Assembly: GCA_963732655.1 (NCBI GenBank)
Contig: CAVTAI010000001.1
Span: forward strand, 806,001 to 870,000
Length of the DNA stretch: 64,000 nucleotides
Direction of reading: 5' to 3'
Source: CAVTWS01 sp963732655
GTDB lineage: Bacteria > Actinomycetota > Acidimicrobiia > Acidimicrobiales > SHLQ01
Shown: in pieces, positions 53,105 through 62,451 of the stretch
Layout of the letters: every line of letters starts with the position of its first letter
Position numbering within the stretch: position 1 is the first letter of the stretch
Made by a program: the position numbers and the translations under genes
Notes under the pieces: generated by a model
What the model was told of the DNA's origin: nothing
Databases searched by the model: none
Seen by the model: the letters and a program-made list of their open reading frames with translations, nothing else

Positions 53105-53617
53105 ATGGATGACGACCTGACCGATCACGAGGGTCATCGGTGGAGGCTGAGCGATCAGCACGGGCGGCGCACCCTGCTGATATTCCACCGCCACCTCAGG
53201 TGACTCCCGTGCCAGGAGCACGTGATCGCCGTGCGCGATCGACTCGATGAGTTCGGCGACACCTGTGTCGCGGTGGTCAGCTTCGCTCCCGCTGAGGATC
53301 TCGCCGCCTACCGTGACCACCTGGCGCTGCCGTTCCCGGTGCTCAGCGATCCCGACCGTGCCCTCTACCGCCGCCTCGGCCTGCGCCGAGCACGGCTTCG
53401 CGACGTGTTCAACGCCGGCACCCGATCGATGTACAAGGATCTGATGGCGAAGGGACGTCAGGTCCGCCGTCCGGTGCACGACATCCGTCAACTCGGTGGC
53501 GACTTCGTCTTCGACGCTGACGGTCGACTCGTGGCCGAGTTCCGCCCGCCCTCGCCCGATGCCCGCCCCACAGTCGACGACCTCCTGGCCGCGGTGACAT
53601 CGGCCCGAACGCGATAG
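53105..53617 (+). CDS. AhpC/TSA-like (PRXL2-type) redox protein, probable selenoprotein with UxxC motif
   Basis: 170 residues if the TGA at 53201-53203 (codon 33) is read as selenocysteine. It starts at an ATG preceded by a perfect AGGAGG (53095-53100): MDDDLTDHEGHRWRLSDQHG, then LLIFHRHLR-U-LPCQEHVIAV, where U replaces the first Cys of the family's CxxC. The rest is the thioredoxin-like fold of the AhpC/TSA_2 group: FAPAEDLAAYRDHLALPFPVLSDPDRALYRRLGL, and GGDFVFDADGRLVAEFRPPSP. A hairpin lies 20-38 nt past the TGA. Such proteins are thiol-dependent peroxidases or reductases. Alternative: a nonsense mutation or base error, but its position exactly on the redox cysteine favours Sec. Sec machinery is not in the window. 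Confidence 0.75.
53223..53241 (+). promoter_or_regulatory. Candidate bacterial SECIS hairpin
   Basis: GATCGC (53224-53229) pairs with GCGATC (53235-53240) around the loop CGTGC, with a flanking U-G pair. The apical loop begins 27 nt after the TGA and has G as its second base. Bacterial SECIS elements need a stem-loop 16-37 nt from the UGA with G in the first two loop positions, so geometry fits. A smaller hairpin (CGTGC-CAGGA-GCACG) lies nearer the TGA. Confidence 0.5.
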
Positions 53618-53629
53618 TCGATGCCGGGG

Positions 53630-54406
53630 TCAGGCCCGCATGAGGCCGCCGCCATCGACCATGAACGTCTCGCCGGTGAGGTACCGGCACGCATCGGACA
53701 GCAAGAAGGCGACCACCGGCGCGATGTCATCCTCGGGATCACCATCTCGACCCATCGGATGCGCTCCGTACATGGCCAGCCAGGACTCATAGGTCAGCGC
53801 GCCCTCATCGGGCCGAACGTGGTGGCCCGCGGCCGCCGGGCAGATGCAGTTGACGACGATTCCGTGGGGCGACCACTCTCGAGCCGCCGTTCTGGTCAGC
53901 GCCCGCACGGCCTCCTTCGTGGCGTTGTAGGGACCGGTCCCGGCGGCACCCCGGATACCGCTCGCCGACCCCAGGTTCACGATGCGTCCACCGCCCTGTG
54001 ACCGCATGTGCGGCAGCACGGCCTGCATCGCCCACAACGTGCCGAGCGTCCCGCTGCGGTGAACGGCATCCATGTCGGCCTCGGTCACGTCCTCGAGCGG
54101 CTTGGCGGCGATCAGGCGTTGAGCGTTGTTGACGAGGCCGTCGACCCGACCGAAGTTCGCGACCGTGGACGCCACCAGGTCGTGGACCTCCTGACGGCGG
54201 CCGACGTCGCACGGCACCCCCATCGAGCGGCCGCCCAGGGCCGACAGTTCGTCGGTGATCTCGGCCAACCGCTGCTCATGTCGTTCGGCGACGACGACGA
54301 TGCAGCCCCGCGCCATCAGGTGACGAGCGATTCCCCGACCGATCCCCCGCCCGGCGCCGGTGACGATCACCACCCGGCCGGCGAGATCCACGTCGGGAGC
54401 CGTCAC
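53630..54406 (-). CDS. Short-chain dehydrogenase/reductase
   Basis: 258 residues from a GTG start (MTAPDVDLAGRVVIVTGAGRGIGRGIARHLM). SDR signatures: TGAGRGIG (cofactor), CDVGRRQEV, LVNNAQR (NNAG-like), the catalytic Ser in GSASGIRG and YNATK (YxxxK). Ends with FLLSDACRYLTGETFMVDGGG, typical of FabG-like SDRs. NAD(P)-dependent oxidation or reduction of a hydroxy/keto substrate. The GTG overlaps the stop of the upstream reductase-like gene (GTGA), so they are translationally coupled. Confidence 0.92.
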   Translation of the reverse strand: MTAPDVDLAGRVVIVTGAGRGIGRGIARHLMARGCIVVVAERHEQRLAEITDELSALGGRSMGVPCDVGRRQEVHDLVASTVANFGRVDGLVNNAQRLIAAKPLEDVTEADMDAVHRSGTLGTLWAMQAVLPHMRSQGGGRIVNLGSASGIRGAAGTGPYNATKEAVRALTRTAAREWSPHGIVVNCICPAAAGHHVRPDEGALTYESWLAMYGAHPMGRDGDPEDDIAPVVAFLLSDACRYLTGETFMVDGGGLMRA

Positions 54407-55498
54407 GCCGGCCCGACGCGTGACCCGCCGGCCGAACCCGCCCGGAACGCTCCGACGGGGAGGGTGATGGGGAGATCGAGCGAGCTGACCAGCCCCGGCG
54501 ACGCGGCGCACACCGCCGGGATGGCGTTCACGATCCGCATCGTGGTGGCCAACATGCCGTCGGGACTGAAGGTCTCGGGCTGCCCCACCGTGAAGTCGCA
54601 CTGCATGTCGGGCTCACCGGTGATCTCGATCCGATAGGTCCCATCGCGGGCCGACGTCGGCCACCCCGGTGCCAGGTCGAGGGCCATGCGGTTCACGTGC
54701 TCGATCACGATCGCGTCGCGCCCATCGACGACACCGATCGTCTCGAACCGGACCGCACCGACGGTGCCCGCCGGGATCGTCCCGTAGGCCACATCGAGGC
54801 GACGGGGGGTGGGGGCGACCTCGAACGTCTCGCGGATACCGTCGAGCTCGACCCCCATGGCGTCGGCCACCATGCGCACCGGCGGTCCCCACGTCCCGAG
54901 TTGGGAGCCGTCGAAGGCCATGAGCGGTGTGTGGTCGAGCGGCTTGCCGAAGCCGAACACCTCGTGCATGACGAACTCCACCGGATACCCGGCGTAGGTG
55001 AAGATCTCCTGCACGCGGGTCGACTGCACCGACTTCGACATGGTGAGCATCGTCAGCAGGAATTTGGTCCGCGGCAAATCCCGGTTCGATGCCCGAGGCA
55101 TAGAGGGTGGCTGCCCCACTCGCGGCCGCCGCCTCCAGCATGGCCCGATACCGGGGTTCATAACCCCTCGGATACACGAGAGCGGCGGTGCTGACCGTGA
55201 CGACGTTGATCCCGGCTTCGAGGAGGCGGACGTAGTCGGGGACGGCGATCGCATCACCCGCCGGACCGCTGGCCGTGTAGCAGACGCAATGCGGCGCCAG
55301 GGCAAGGAGGGAGTCGATGTCGTCCGTGGCCACGACGCCGATCGGGTCTCCGCCGGCGAGCACGCCGGCGTCGACCCCGACCTTGTCGGCCGAGTGCACC
55401 CATACCCCGACCAGGTCCAGATCGGGGCGGGCGACGATCGCCGGGATCGCTCGCGACCCGACCCCACCCGTACCCCACACCACCACACGAAGGCCCAT
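54403..55498 (-). pseudogene. NAD(P)-binding dihydrodipicolinate-reductase-like protein, single-base frameshift
   Basis: From the ATG at 55498: MGLRVVVWGTGGVGSRAIPA (Rossmann loop GTGGVG), LVGVWVHSADKVG, GVVATDDIDSLLAL, INVVTVSTAALVYPRG, ATLYASGIEPGFAADQ. The frame breaks at an AAA run (+ strand 55063-55065). One frame over it continues FLLTMLTMSKSVQSTRVQEI, YPVEFVMHEVFGFGKPL and VGAVRFETIGV to the stop at 54403. Removing one A gives DQFLLTMLTM, restoring a ~364-residue protein. The family is common in actinobacteria beside SDRs and acyl-CoA enzymes; reactions assigned range from reductase to amine dehydrogenase, so function is uncertain. Coupled to the SDR. Confidence 0.8.
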
Positions 55499-55654
55499 GG
55501 GGCCGCAGGTTAGGCGTTCGTGGTCACGGCGGTCGACGGACCCGAGCTGACAGGGCGCTCGTCCTCTGCTTGACTACCGGCGGGCAAGGTTGCGGACCAT
55601 GTGGTTCGCGCGCGGGCAGATCTGCGGGGATCCGACACGCGAAGGGACGAGCCC

Positions 55655-58488
55655 GTGAACAATCGGGCGAGAAAAACCGGCATCGACCTCAGGCTGGGGC
55701 GGCTTCGGCGCGCCGTTGCCGTCGCCTCGATGGTCGTCCTCGTGTCCACCTTCCTCGGGGCCCCGGGCGCCCTCGCCCAGAACGGCGACCAGGCGGGATC
55801 AGTCGCCCAGAACGGCGACGCAGTCGGAACAGTGGCCGGGCGCGTGACCGACCCAGACGGGGTGCCACTGGCCGGGATCCTCGTCACGGTCAACGGGAGC
55901 TGCGCCGAGGGCGTGATCTGCGAGATCGCCCGGGCCACCACCGAATCCGACGGGCGATACCGGATCGCACCGCTTCTCGGCGCCATCACCCAGGTCGTGT
56001 TCAGCGACCCCTTGTTGCGGTACGGGTACCTCGTGCGCACCGACCTCGGCGAGGTCGATCGCCACGAGCAGGTCACCGGGTTCGACGCGACACTGCAGCC
56101 ATCATCGACCATCTCGGGTCGCGTGGTGCTGGACGGCGCCGGGTTCCCGGGCGCGACCGTCATGGTGCGGGTCACCGGCCCGAACGAGATCCCTCTCTCC
56201 ACCACCTCTGACGCCTCCGGAGCGTTCACCTTGGCGGGCCTCCCCCCGGCGTTCACACGATCGTTGCGTCGGTCGGGGCGGTCTCCAGCGCGCCGGCCAC
56301 CACACCGAACATCGGTCCTACGAACCCGGCGACGGGCATCACCCTGGTCATGACCGGCCTGTCGACGGTCAGCGGTACCGTCACCGACCAGACGAACGGA
56401 CAGCCGCTGCACGACGTCGGCGTCAACGGTGCGAGAACCGACGCCGCCGGCCGGTTCACCGCCTACCTCGGGGTCACCGGTGACGACTCGTCGGTCTCGC
56501 TGCGGATCGATCCCGGGCTGTTTTACCTGGCACCGCTCGGCGGCTCCTCGGTGAGCATCTCGCCGGGCGAACACCTGACCGGTCACGACATCAGCCTCGT
56601 TCCCCGCGCCGCCCTCGCTCCCCCGCCGGCGGGCACGACCGTCGTCGGCGCCAGAACGGCGCCCGGCGGCATCCCCTCGCTCGGACCGCACCAGGAGCTC
56701 GAGTTCCGCTCGACCGGATGTGCGGGAGGGGTGGCGCGCTACACCGTCCATGACCTCACTCCGGCCGAGGATGACACGTCGCCCGACCCGCGGGTCGACC
56801 AGCCCATGCCCGAGACGCCGCCCGGTTCCGGGACCTACCTCGCCCGCGCCGGCGTCGTCGACGCGTCCGGCGAGTTCACCGTCACCGTCACCATCGACTG
56901 CCCGGCCTCCCCGGACGAATCGATCGGGTTCGGCCTCTACATCGATCCCAGCGGCACCGTCGTCGACACCTCAGGGGCGCCAATCACCGGCGCGCGGGTC
57001 ACCCTGCTCCGGGCCGAGAGTGCGGCCGGACCGTTCACGGCCGTGCCCAGCGGGTCCGTCCTGATGTCGCCGTCCAACCGCACCAACCCGGACGTCACAG
57101 GCGCGGACGGCGCCTTCGCCTGGTTCACCGCCAGCGGCGTCTACCGGGTGCGAGCCGAACGGCTCGGATGCCACGCCCCCGGTGATGCGTCGACGTTGTT
57201 CGTCGAAACGCCGAGCCTGCCGGTGCCACCGGAGTGGACCGGGCTGGTCCTGGTCCTCGAGTGCCCGACCCTGGCGGGCCGGGCTCCCTCGGGGCCGCTC
57301 GGTTACACGCCGGTGTCGCCGGTCCGGCTGCTCGACACCCGGCCCGGTGAACCCACCATCGACACCCTCGCCGCCGGCACCGGCCCCATCCCCGCCGGCA
57401 CCCACATCACCCTCCAGATCACCGGACGCGGCAACATCCCCACCACCGGCGTCGCCGCCGTCGCCCTCAACCTCACCGCCACCCAATCCACCACCCCCAG
57501 CTACATCACCGCCTGGCCCACCAACGAACCCCGCCCCACCGCCAGCAACCTCAACACCGACCCCGGCCAAGACACCCCCAACCTCGTCATCACCAAACTC
57601 GACCCCAACGGCCAGATCAACCTCTACAACAACGCCGGAACCACCAACCTCATCGCCGACATCGTCGGCTGGTACCCGATCCTGCCCAGCTCGCCCCCTC
57701 AGGGTTACGTCCCGTTGTCACCGGCCCGACTGCTCGACACCCGGCCCGGTGAACCCACCATCGACACCCTCGCCGCCGGCACCGGCCCCATCCCCGCCGG
57801 CACCCACATCACCCTCCAGATCACCGGACGCGGCAACATCCCCACCACCGGCGTCGCCGCCGTCGCCCTCAACCTCACCGCCACCCAATCCACCACCCCC
57901 AGCTACATCACCGCCTGGCCCACCAACGAACCCCGCCCCACCGCCAGCAACCTCAACACCGACCCCGGCCAAGACACCCCCAACCTCGTCATCACCAAAC
58001 TCGACCCCAACGGCCAGATCAACCTCTACAACAACGCCGGCACCACCCACCTCATCGCCGACATCGTCGGCTGGTACCCGATCCTGCCCAGCTCGCCCCC
58101 TCAGGGTTACGTCCCGTTGTCGCCGGCCCGACTGCTCGACACCCGGCCCGGCGAACCCACCATCGACACCCTCGCCGTCGGCACCGGCCCCATCCCCGCC
58201 GGCACCCACATCACCCTCCAGATCACCGGACGCGGCAACATCCCCACCACCGGCGTCGCCGCCGTCGCCCTCAACCTCACCGCCACCCAATCCACCACCC
58301 CCAGCTACATCACCGCCTGGCCCACCAACGAACCCCGCCCCACCGCCAGCAACCTCAACACCGACCCCGGCCAAGACACCCCCAACCTCGTCATCACCAA
58401 ACTCGACCCCAACGGCCAGATCAACCTCTACAACAACGCCGGCACCACCCACCTCATCGCCGACATCGTCGGCTGGTACCCGAGGTAA
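55655..58488 (+). pseudogene. Secreted CnaB/carboxypeptidase-regulatory-like protein with three near-identical RLLDTR repeats, frameshifted in a C-run
   Basis: From the GTG at 55655: a signal peptide (RRAVAVASMVVLVSTFLGAPGALAQ), then Ig-like CnaB/carboxypeptidase-regulatory repeats (AGRVTDPDGVPLAGILVTVNG, SGRVVLDGAGFPGATVMVRV). At the C6 run 56242-56247 the frame is lost; adding one C gives LPPGVHTIVASVG and joins the second frame (SGTVTDQTNGQPLHDVGVNG), which runs to 58488. The C-terminal 400 residues are three copies of a 134-residue module with RLLDTRPGEP, GRGNIPTTGVAA, YITAWPTNEPRPTASN and LYNNAGTTHLIADIVGWYP, the repeat family also found at 43961. If the break is an artefact, a surface protein of about 944 residues results. 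Confidence 0.78.
57310..58486 (+). repeat. 402-bp tandem repeat, three near-identical copies
   Basis: Units begin at about 57316, 57718 and 58120 (402-bp spacing) and differ at only a few positions, such as GCCGGC against GTCGGC in the third and AACCTC/CACCTC in the YNNAGTT stretch. DNA identity this high across a protein repeat indicates recent duplication or gene conversion. Confidence 0.93.
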
Positions 58489-58498
58489 TCGTTGCTGG

Positions 58499-59353
58499 TC
58501 AGCCTGGGAGCGCAGCCTGCAGGGTGTAGCTCAACGGGAGCCGTTCGGGGCGGTCGCGGAGCCGCCACTCACCGTCGGGTCCCTCGTCCATCAAACCGAT
58601 CAGACCGTTCCACGGGATCGACGTGTGCTCCTCGAGCCGGGTGATGGTGAAACCGCGATCGAGCAGCGCGGTGACGATCTCCCCCAGGCCGTGGTTCCAC
58701 TCCGCGGTGGCGTGGGCGGTGAAGACGGCGTCGGTCGTGACATAGGTCGTGTCCTGGCCGGGCAAATCCTCCAACGGCAGCGGCTCGCCGGTCTCGAAGT
58801 AGGCGAACCGCACCACGAGCTTCTCGTCGGCCTCCGGATCGTCGAGGGTCCACAACATCGGATGGCCTTCCCGCAGGTGGACCAGACCCCCGGGCCGCAA
58901 CAACCCCGCGACCACCTCGGCCCACCGGTCGATGTCGGGCAGCCAGTTGAGGGCCCCGATGCCGGTGTAGACGAAATCGAAGGCGTTCGGGCCGAGGATG
59001 TCCACCGCGTCGTACACGTCGCCTTCGACGTAGTGCACGCTCGGCCCGGCCCGTTCGGACAGGGCCCGGGCCTGAGCGAGCGAGGCGGGCGAGAGGTCGA
59101 GACCGGTCATCCGGGCGCCGAGCCGGGCGAGGGACAACGTGTCGGTCCCGATGTGGCATTGGAGGTGGACGCCTGACCTGCCGGCTACGTCGAACAGGCG
59201 GGGCCGGTCGAACCGCACCACCCCGGAGATGTGCTCGCGGTCCTCGACGAATCGTGCGAGGGCGTATTCCGGCGACGCCGCGTGAGCGGCCGCCCGATCG
59301 TCCCACCAGGCCCGGTTCACGTGCCAGGGGCGATCTCCGTGGTCTGCTGCCAT
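58499..59353 (-). CDS. Class I SAM-dependent methyltransferase
   Basis: 284 residues. SAM-binding fold: GVHLQCHIGTDTLSLARLGARMTGLDLSPASLAQARAL (GxG-like loop with the acidic D in GLDLS), VHYVEGDVYDAV, FDFVYTGIGALNWLPDI and LLRPGGLVHLREGHPMLW. It resembles small-molecule methyltransferases with a C-terminal cap (TAEWNHGLGEIVTALLDRGFTITRLEEH). Substrate unknown. Convergent with the repeat-protein gene; stops are 10 bp apart. Confidence 0.87.
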   Translation of the reverse strand: MAADHGDRPWHVNRAWWDDRAAAHAASPEYALARFVEDREHISGVVRFDRPRLFDVAGRSGVHLQCHIGTDTLSLARLGARMTGLDLSPASLAQARALSERAGPSVHYVEGDVYDAVDILGPNAFDFVYTGIGALNWLPDIDRWAEVVAGLLRPGGLVHLREGHPMLWTLDDPEADEKLVVRFAYFETGEPLPLEDLPGQDTTYVTTDAVFTAHATAEWNHGLGEIVTALLDRGFTITRLEEHTSIPWNGLIGLMDEGPDGEWRLRDRPERLPLSYTLQAALPG

Positions 59354-59392
59354 GGCCGTACGTCTACCACGCAGACCAGGACCGGCGGAGGG

Positions 59393-60364
59393 CTACGAGA
59401 GCGGCAACGGCTCCGGGCAGCCGCGTGACCAGGTGGCCGTGCAGTCGTAGTCGGACACCACGGGCGTGATCGTTCCTTCGGGCCAGCTGATGGTCGCCAC
59501 CGTCAGCACGTGCTGCGGATCGAGGCCGGTGACCTCGATCTGCGCTGAGGGCTGTCCGGCCACGTTGATGGTGACCACCCCGGTCGCTCCCGGTTGGCCG
59601 GCACCCCAATGCTCGATGAGCACGGTGTAGCGCCCATCCGCCGGATTGGGGTACACGATGTTCTCGGGGCCGAACGTGCCCGTGTCGTCGACATCTTTGG
59701 ACGGGTTGTCGCTGGGATCGCCCTCGACCCCCCAGTCCGGCGAGACACCGACGCAGGTGGTCCAGGTGCAGTCGTCGACCGGATCGTTGATGACGCCGCC
59801 CTCGCGTACGAGGTGGAGTTCGAAGTCGCTGCCCTGTTCGTCCCAGGCGAGCGTGATGCGGATCTCGGCGTCGACGCAGTCGGTCGTCGTCGGCTTGAGC
59901 ACGACCCCGGAGGTCCCGCTGTCGTTCGACCAGGCCAGCTTGACCGTCTGCTCGCCGCACAGCAGCGGGACGTTGATCGTGAAGTTGCCGGATGCGACAT
60001 CAGTTTCGATGATGCCGCTGTACGCCTCCCGATCCTGGCCCTCCACGTAGAACGTGCCGTTCCCATTCGCCCCTTCGGCTTTGCCGGAGAACGTTTGCGC
60101 CGCCACCCCGACCAGGAGCGGCTCGAAGTCGGTGATGCCATCGACGACGGGGCAGCCATCGCACCGAACCACCCCCGGCTCGTCGAAGTCGGGAAGCGGA
60201 TCCTTTGCTTCGGTCAGATCCGCACCTGCGGCGCTCGGCTTGTCGTCGTCGTCACCACACGACGCGAGCCCGGCCGCCAGGACGGCCAGCATGAGAACGA
60301 TCAGCGTGAGACCAGGAGACGAACGGCGGGACGCGTGGTTCCGGGGGACGAGGGGGTGACTCAT
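59393..60364 (-). CDS. Lipoprotein with YfaP/DUF2135-like domain
   Basis: 323 residues. Lipoprotein signal with LVLMLAVLAAGLASC-like lipobox (LASC), then DDDDKPSA. The C-terminal half has the DUF2135/YfaP pattern IRITLAWDEQGSDFELHLVREGG, CTWTTCVGVSPDWG, NIVYPNPADGRYTVLIEHWG, also seen outside the membrane in the kinase at 32286. Four cysteines in the N-terminal half (CDGC, LCGE, DCVD) may form disulfides. Function unknown; surface-anchored. Confidence 0.8.
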   Translation of the reverse strand: MSHPLVPRNHASRRSSPGLTLIVLMLAVLAAGLASCGDDDDKPSAAGADLTEAKDPLPDFDEPGVVRCDGCPVVDGITDFEPLLVGVAAQTFSGKAEGANGNGTFYVEGQDREAYSGIIETDVASGNFTINVPLLCGEQTVKLAWSNDSGTSGVVLKPTTTDCVDAEIRITLAWDEQGSDFELHLVREGGVINDPVDDCTWTTCVGVSPDWGVEGDPSDNPSKDVDDTGTFGPENIVYPNPADGRYTVLIEHWGAGQPGATGVVTINVAGQPSAQIEVTGLDPQHVLTVATISWPEGTITPVVSDYDCTATWSRGCPEPLPLS

Positions 60365-60425
60365 GGCCGAACGCTAATCCGCTTGGTCCGAGCCGTCGAT
60401 CGGAACGAACCGGGGGCGAGCCCGA

Positions 60426-62360
60426 CTACTGCGTGAAGAAGTAGACGTCGTAGGCGGGATTCGGTTCGGGGGCGCCTTCGAACGTGCCGATCCGGTAGCT
60501 GGCCACCAGCGGCTCGCCGGCCGCGCCGAACTCGTACGGCCCGCCGAAACCGTCGTAGTCGATGTCCTGGCCCGTTCGAAGTAGCTCGACGCACGTCGCG
60601 AAGGACGTGCACGCCGTTCCGCCCGTGGTCACCTCGTTGATCTCGCCGGCGACCGCGAGCGGATCGTCCGCTCCCGCCTGCTCGGCGGCGAGCGCCAGGA
60701 TCACGACCGCGTCGTAGGACTCGGCGGCGTACGCCGTCTGACCCTCGGTCGGGACGCCCCCCTCGGTGTCGAGCCGTGCCGTCAGGCCCGCGATCGACGC
60801 CGGGTCGACGGCCGGCGCGACAGCTCGCGTCCCGTTGGGCAAACCAGCCGCATAGGCACCGTCGGCCGCCCAGTAGTCGATGACACCGGGCCCGAGCGCC
60901 CGGGCCACCATCGAGCGGGCGATGCCCGCCGTCTCCTCGAAGCCGACCAGGAAGACGGCGTCGGCCCCGGAGGCGACGATCAGGTCGGCCATCGTCTCGG
61001 GGTTGACGTCTCCGTCGGCCACGTACGCCAACGCGTTCGCCGGCGGGGTCGGGAGCCCGGTGAGCTGGGCGAAACGAGCCAGGAACGCTTCGCCGATGGG
61101 GCGGCCGTAGGCGTCGTCCCGGAAGACCGCGGCCGCGTTGACCCGCCCTTCGGCGACCATGCGTTCGGCCACCAGGTGACCCTGGATCGGGTCGGCGGCA
61201 GCCGTTCGGAAGAAGAGGCCGGGGGTGTCGAGCAGGGCGAGATCGGGGGCCGAGGCCGACGGTGAGAACAAGATCGTGCCTTGCCCTACGACTCGATCGA
61301 AGACCTGCCGCGCGATCGACGAGCTCGGTGGACCGACGATGGCGTCGACGTCCTGGGTCGCCAGCCACTCGGCGTTCGACACCGCGAAGGTGGTGCTGGC
61401 GTCGCCGGAGTCCGTTTCGATCAGCTCGATGGGCGTGCCGAACACGCCTCCGGAGGCGTTGATGTCGGTGACGGCGATCCGCATGCTGTCGGTCATGGCC
61501 GGGCCCAGGAAGGACAGGTCTCCCGTCTGGGGAACCAGGGTGCCGAGCCGCAAGACGCCATCGCCGCCGAACAGCTCGGGCCGGGGCGGGCCGGGCACCA
61601 GCTCCGCCGTCGTCTCGGGGACAACCGTCGTCGTCGGCGTGACGGTCGTGGTCGCGATGGGGTCGCGGCTCTCGTCGCCGGTGTCGTTGGCGTCGCTGGC
61701 GTCGCTGGCGTCGGTGTCGTCGGTGTCGTCGGTGTCGTCATCATCGCTGGCCTCGCGGGCGTCGTTGGTGTCGCCGGACGACTCGCCATCAGCGGTCGCC
61801 GTGGGGTCGCCATCGTCGCCGGACTGCGCGAACCAGACGCCGAGCGCGAGCAGGGCGATCACCACGGCTCCGAGCGCCAGGGGGACGAGAGGGCGCGGCC
61901 GTTGCTCCGGCGCCTCGTGCATCTCACCCGTCGGAGCGAACTCCCACAGGAGCGTGTCGTCGGGAGCCGCCCTCACTGGGGCGGGGGCCACGTTCGAGGT
62001 GGGAGGCGATGAGGCCACCGCCGCGGGCTGGGGCGGGGGCGGCGGCGGCGAACCGATGGGCCACAGCGCATGGAGCAGGACCGAGGCGGCGGCCTGGTCG
62101 ATGCCGGACGCCAGGAGCCATTCCTCGAGTTGGCGATAGTCGTAGCGCGCCAGCGGGACGAGCTCGGCCAGGCGGGCGGCGGCGCCCGACCGAACGGCCT
62201 GAACCAATGGCCCGGTCGACGCCAGATCACTCGGGTTCACCTCAGGTGACCGACCCAACAGATCGGCGAACCGGGCGACCTCGGAGAACACACCCACCCC
62301 GTGTTCTCGGGCCAAGGACGTCACCGCCGTGACCAGCCGCTGCGCGCTGTCGTCGCTCAT
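60426..62360 (-). CDS. Membrane-anchored type I periplasmic-binding protein (branched-chain amino acid ABC-like) with cytoplasmic N-terminal domain
   Basis: 644 residues. A cytoplasmic helical domain (MSDDSAQRLVTAVTSLAREHG) with a Pro-rich linker precedes one membrane helix (LVPLALGAVVIALLALGVWFAQ). An acidic Asp/Ser/Thr stalk follows, including DTDDTDDTDASDASDAND. The outer ~400 residues are a type I substrate-binding domain like LivJ: LRLGTLVPQTGDLSFLGPAM, DINASGGVFGTPIELIETDS, VDAIVGPPSSSIARQVFD, RNAAAVF-like strands, AESYDAVVILALAAEQAGA. No ABC permease or ATPase genes are adjacent, so it may act as a receptor signalling through its cytoplasmic domain rather than as a transporter part. 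Confidence 0.85.
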   Translation of the reverse strand: MSDDSAQRLVTAVTSLAREHGVGVFSEVARFADLLGRSPEVNPSDLASTGPLVQAVRSGAAARLAELVPLARYDYRQLEEWLLASGIDQAAASVLLHALWPIGSPPPPPPQPAAVASSPPTSNVAPAPVRAAPDDTLLWEFAPTGEMHEAPEQRPRPLVPLALGAVVIALLALGVWFAQSGDDGDPTATADGESSGDTNDAREASDDDDTDDTDDTDASDASDANDTGDESRDPIATTTVTPTTTVVPETTAELVPGPPRPELFGGDGVLRLGTLVPQTGDLSFLGPAMTDSMRIAVTDINASGGVFGTPIELIETDSGDASTTFAVSNAEWLATQDVDAIVGPPSSSIARQVFDRVVGQGTILFSPSASAPDLALLDTPGLFFRTAAADPIQGHLVAERMVAEGRVNAAAVFRDDAYGRPIGEAFLARFAQLTGLPTPPANALAYVADGDVNPETMADLIVASGADAVFLVGFEETAGIARSMVARALGPGVIDYWAADGAYAAGLPNGTRAVAPAVDPASIAGLTARLDTEGGVPTEGQTAYAAESYDAVVILALAAEQAGADDPLAVAGEINEVTTGGTACTSFATCVELLRTGQDIDYDGFGGPYEFGAAGEPLVASYRIGTFEGAPEPNPAYDVYFFTQ

Positions 62361-62451
62361 GTCCCGGCCATGTTAGGAAGCGACGCTCCGCGCACCACGG
62401 TCAGCCCCCGTCGATCCCAACCGGATGAGGTTCGACGGGGATGCGGTCGGG

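Noticed and set aside
53078..53491. Minus-strand frame opposite the selenoprotein gene
   Set aside because: It starts opposite a strong RBS and coding sequence on the plus strand and has no RBS of its own.
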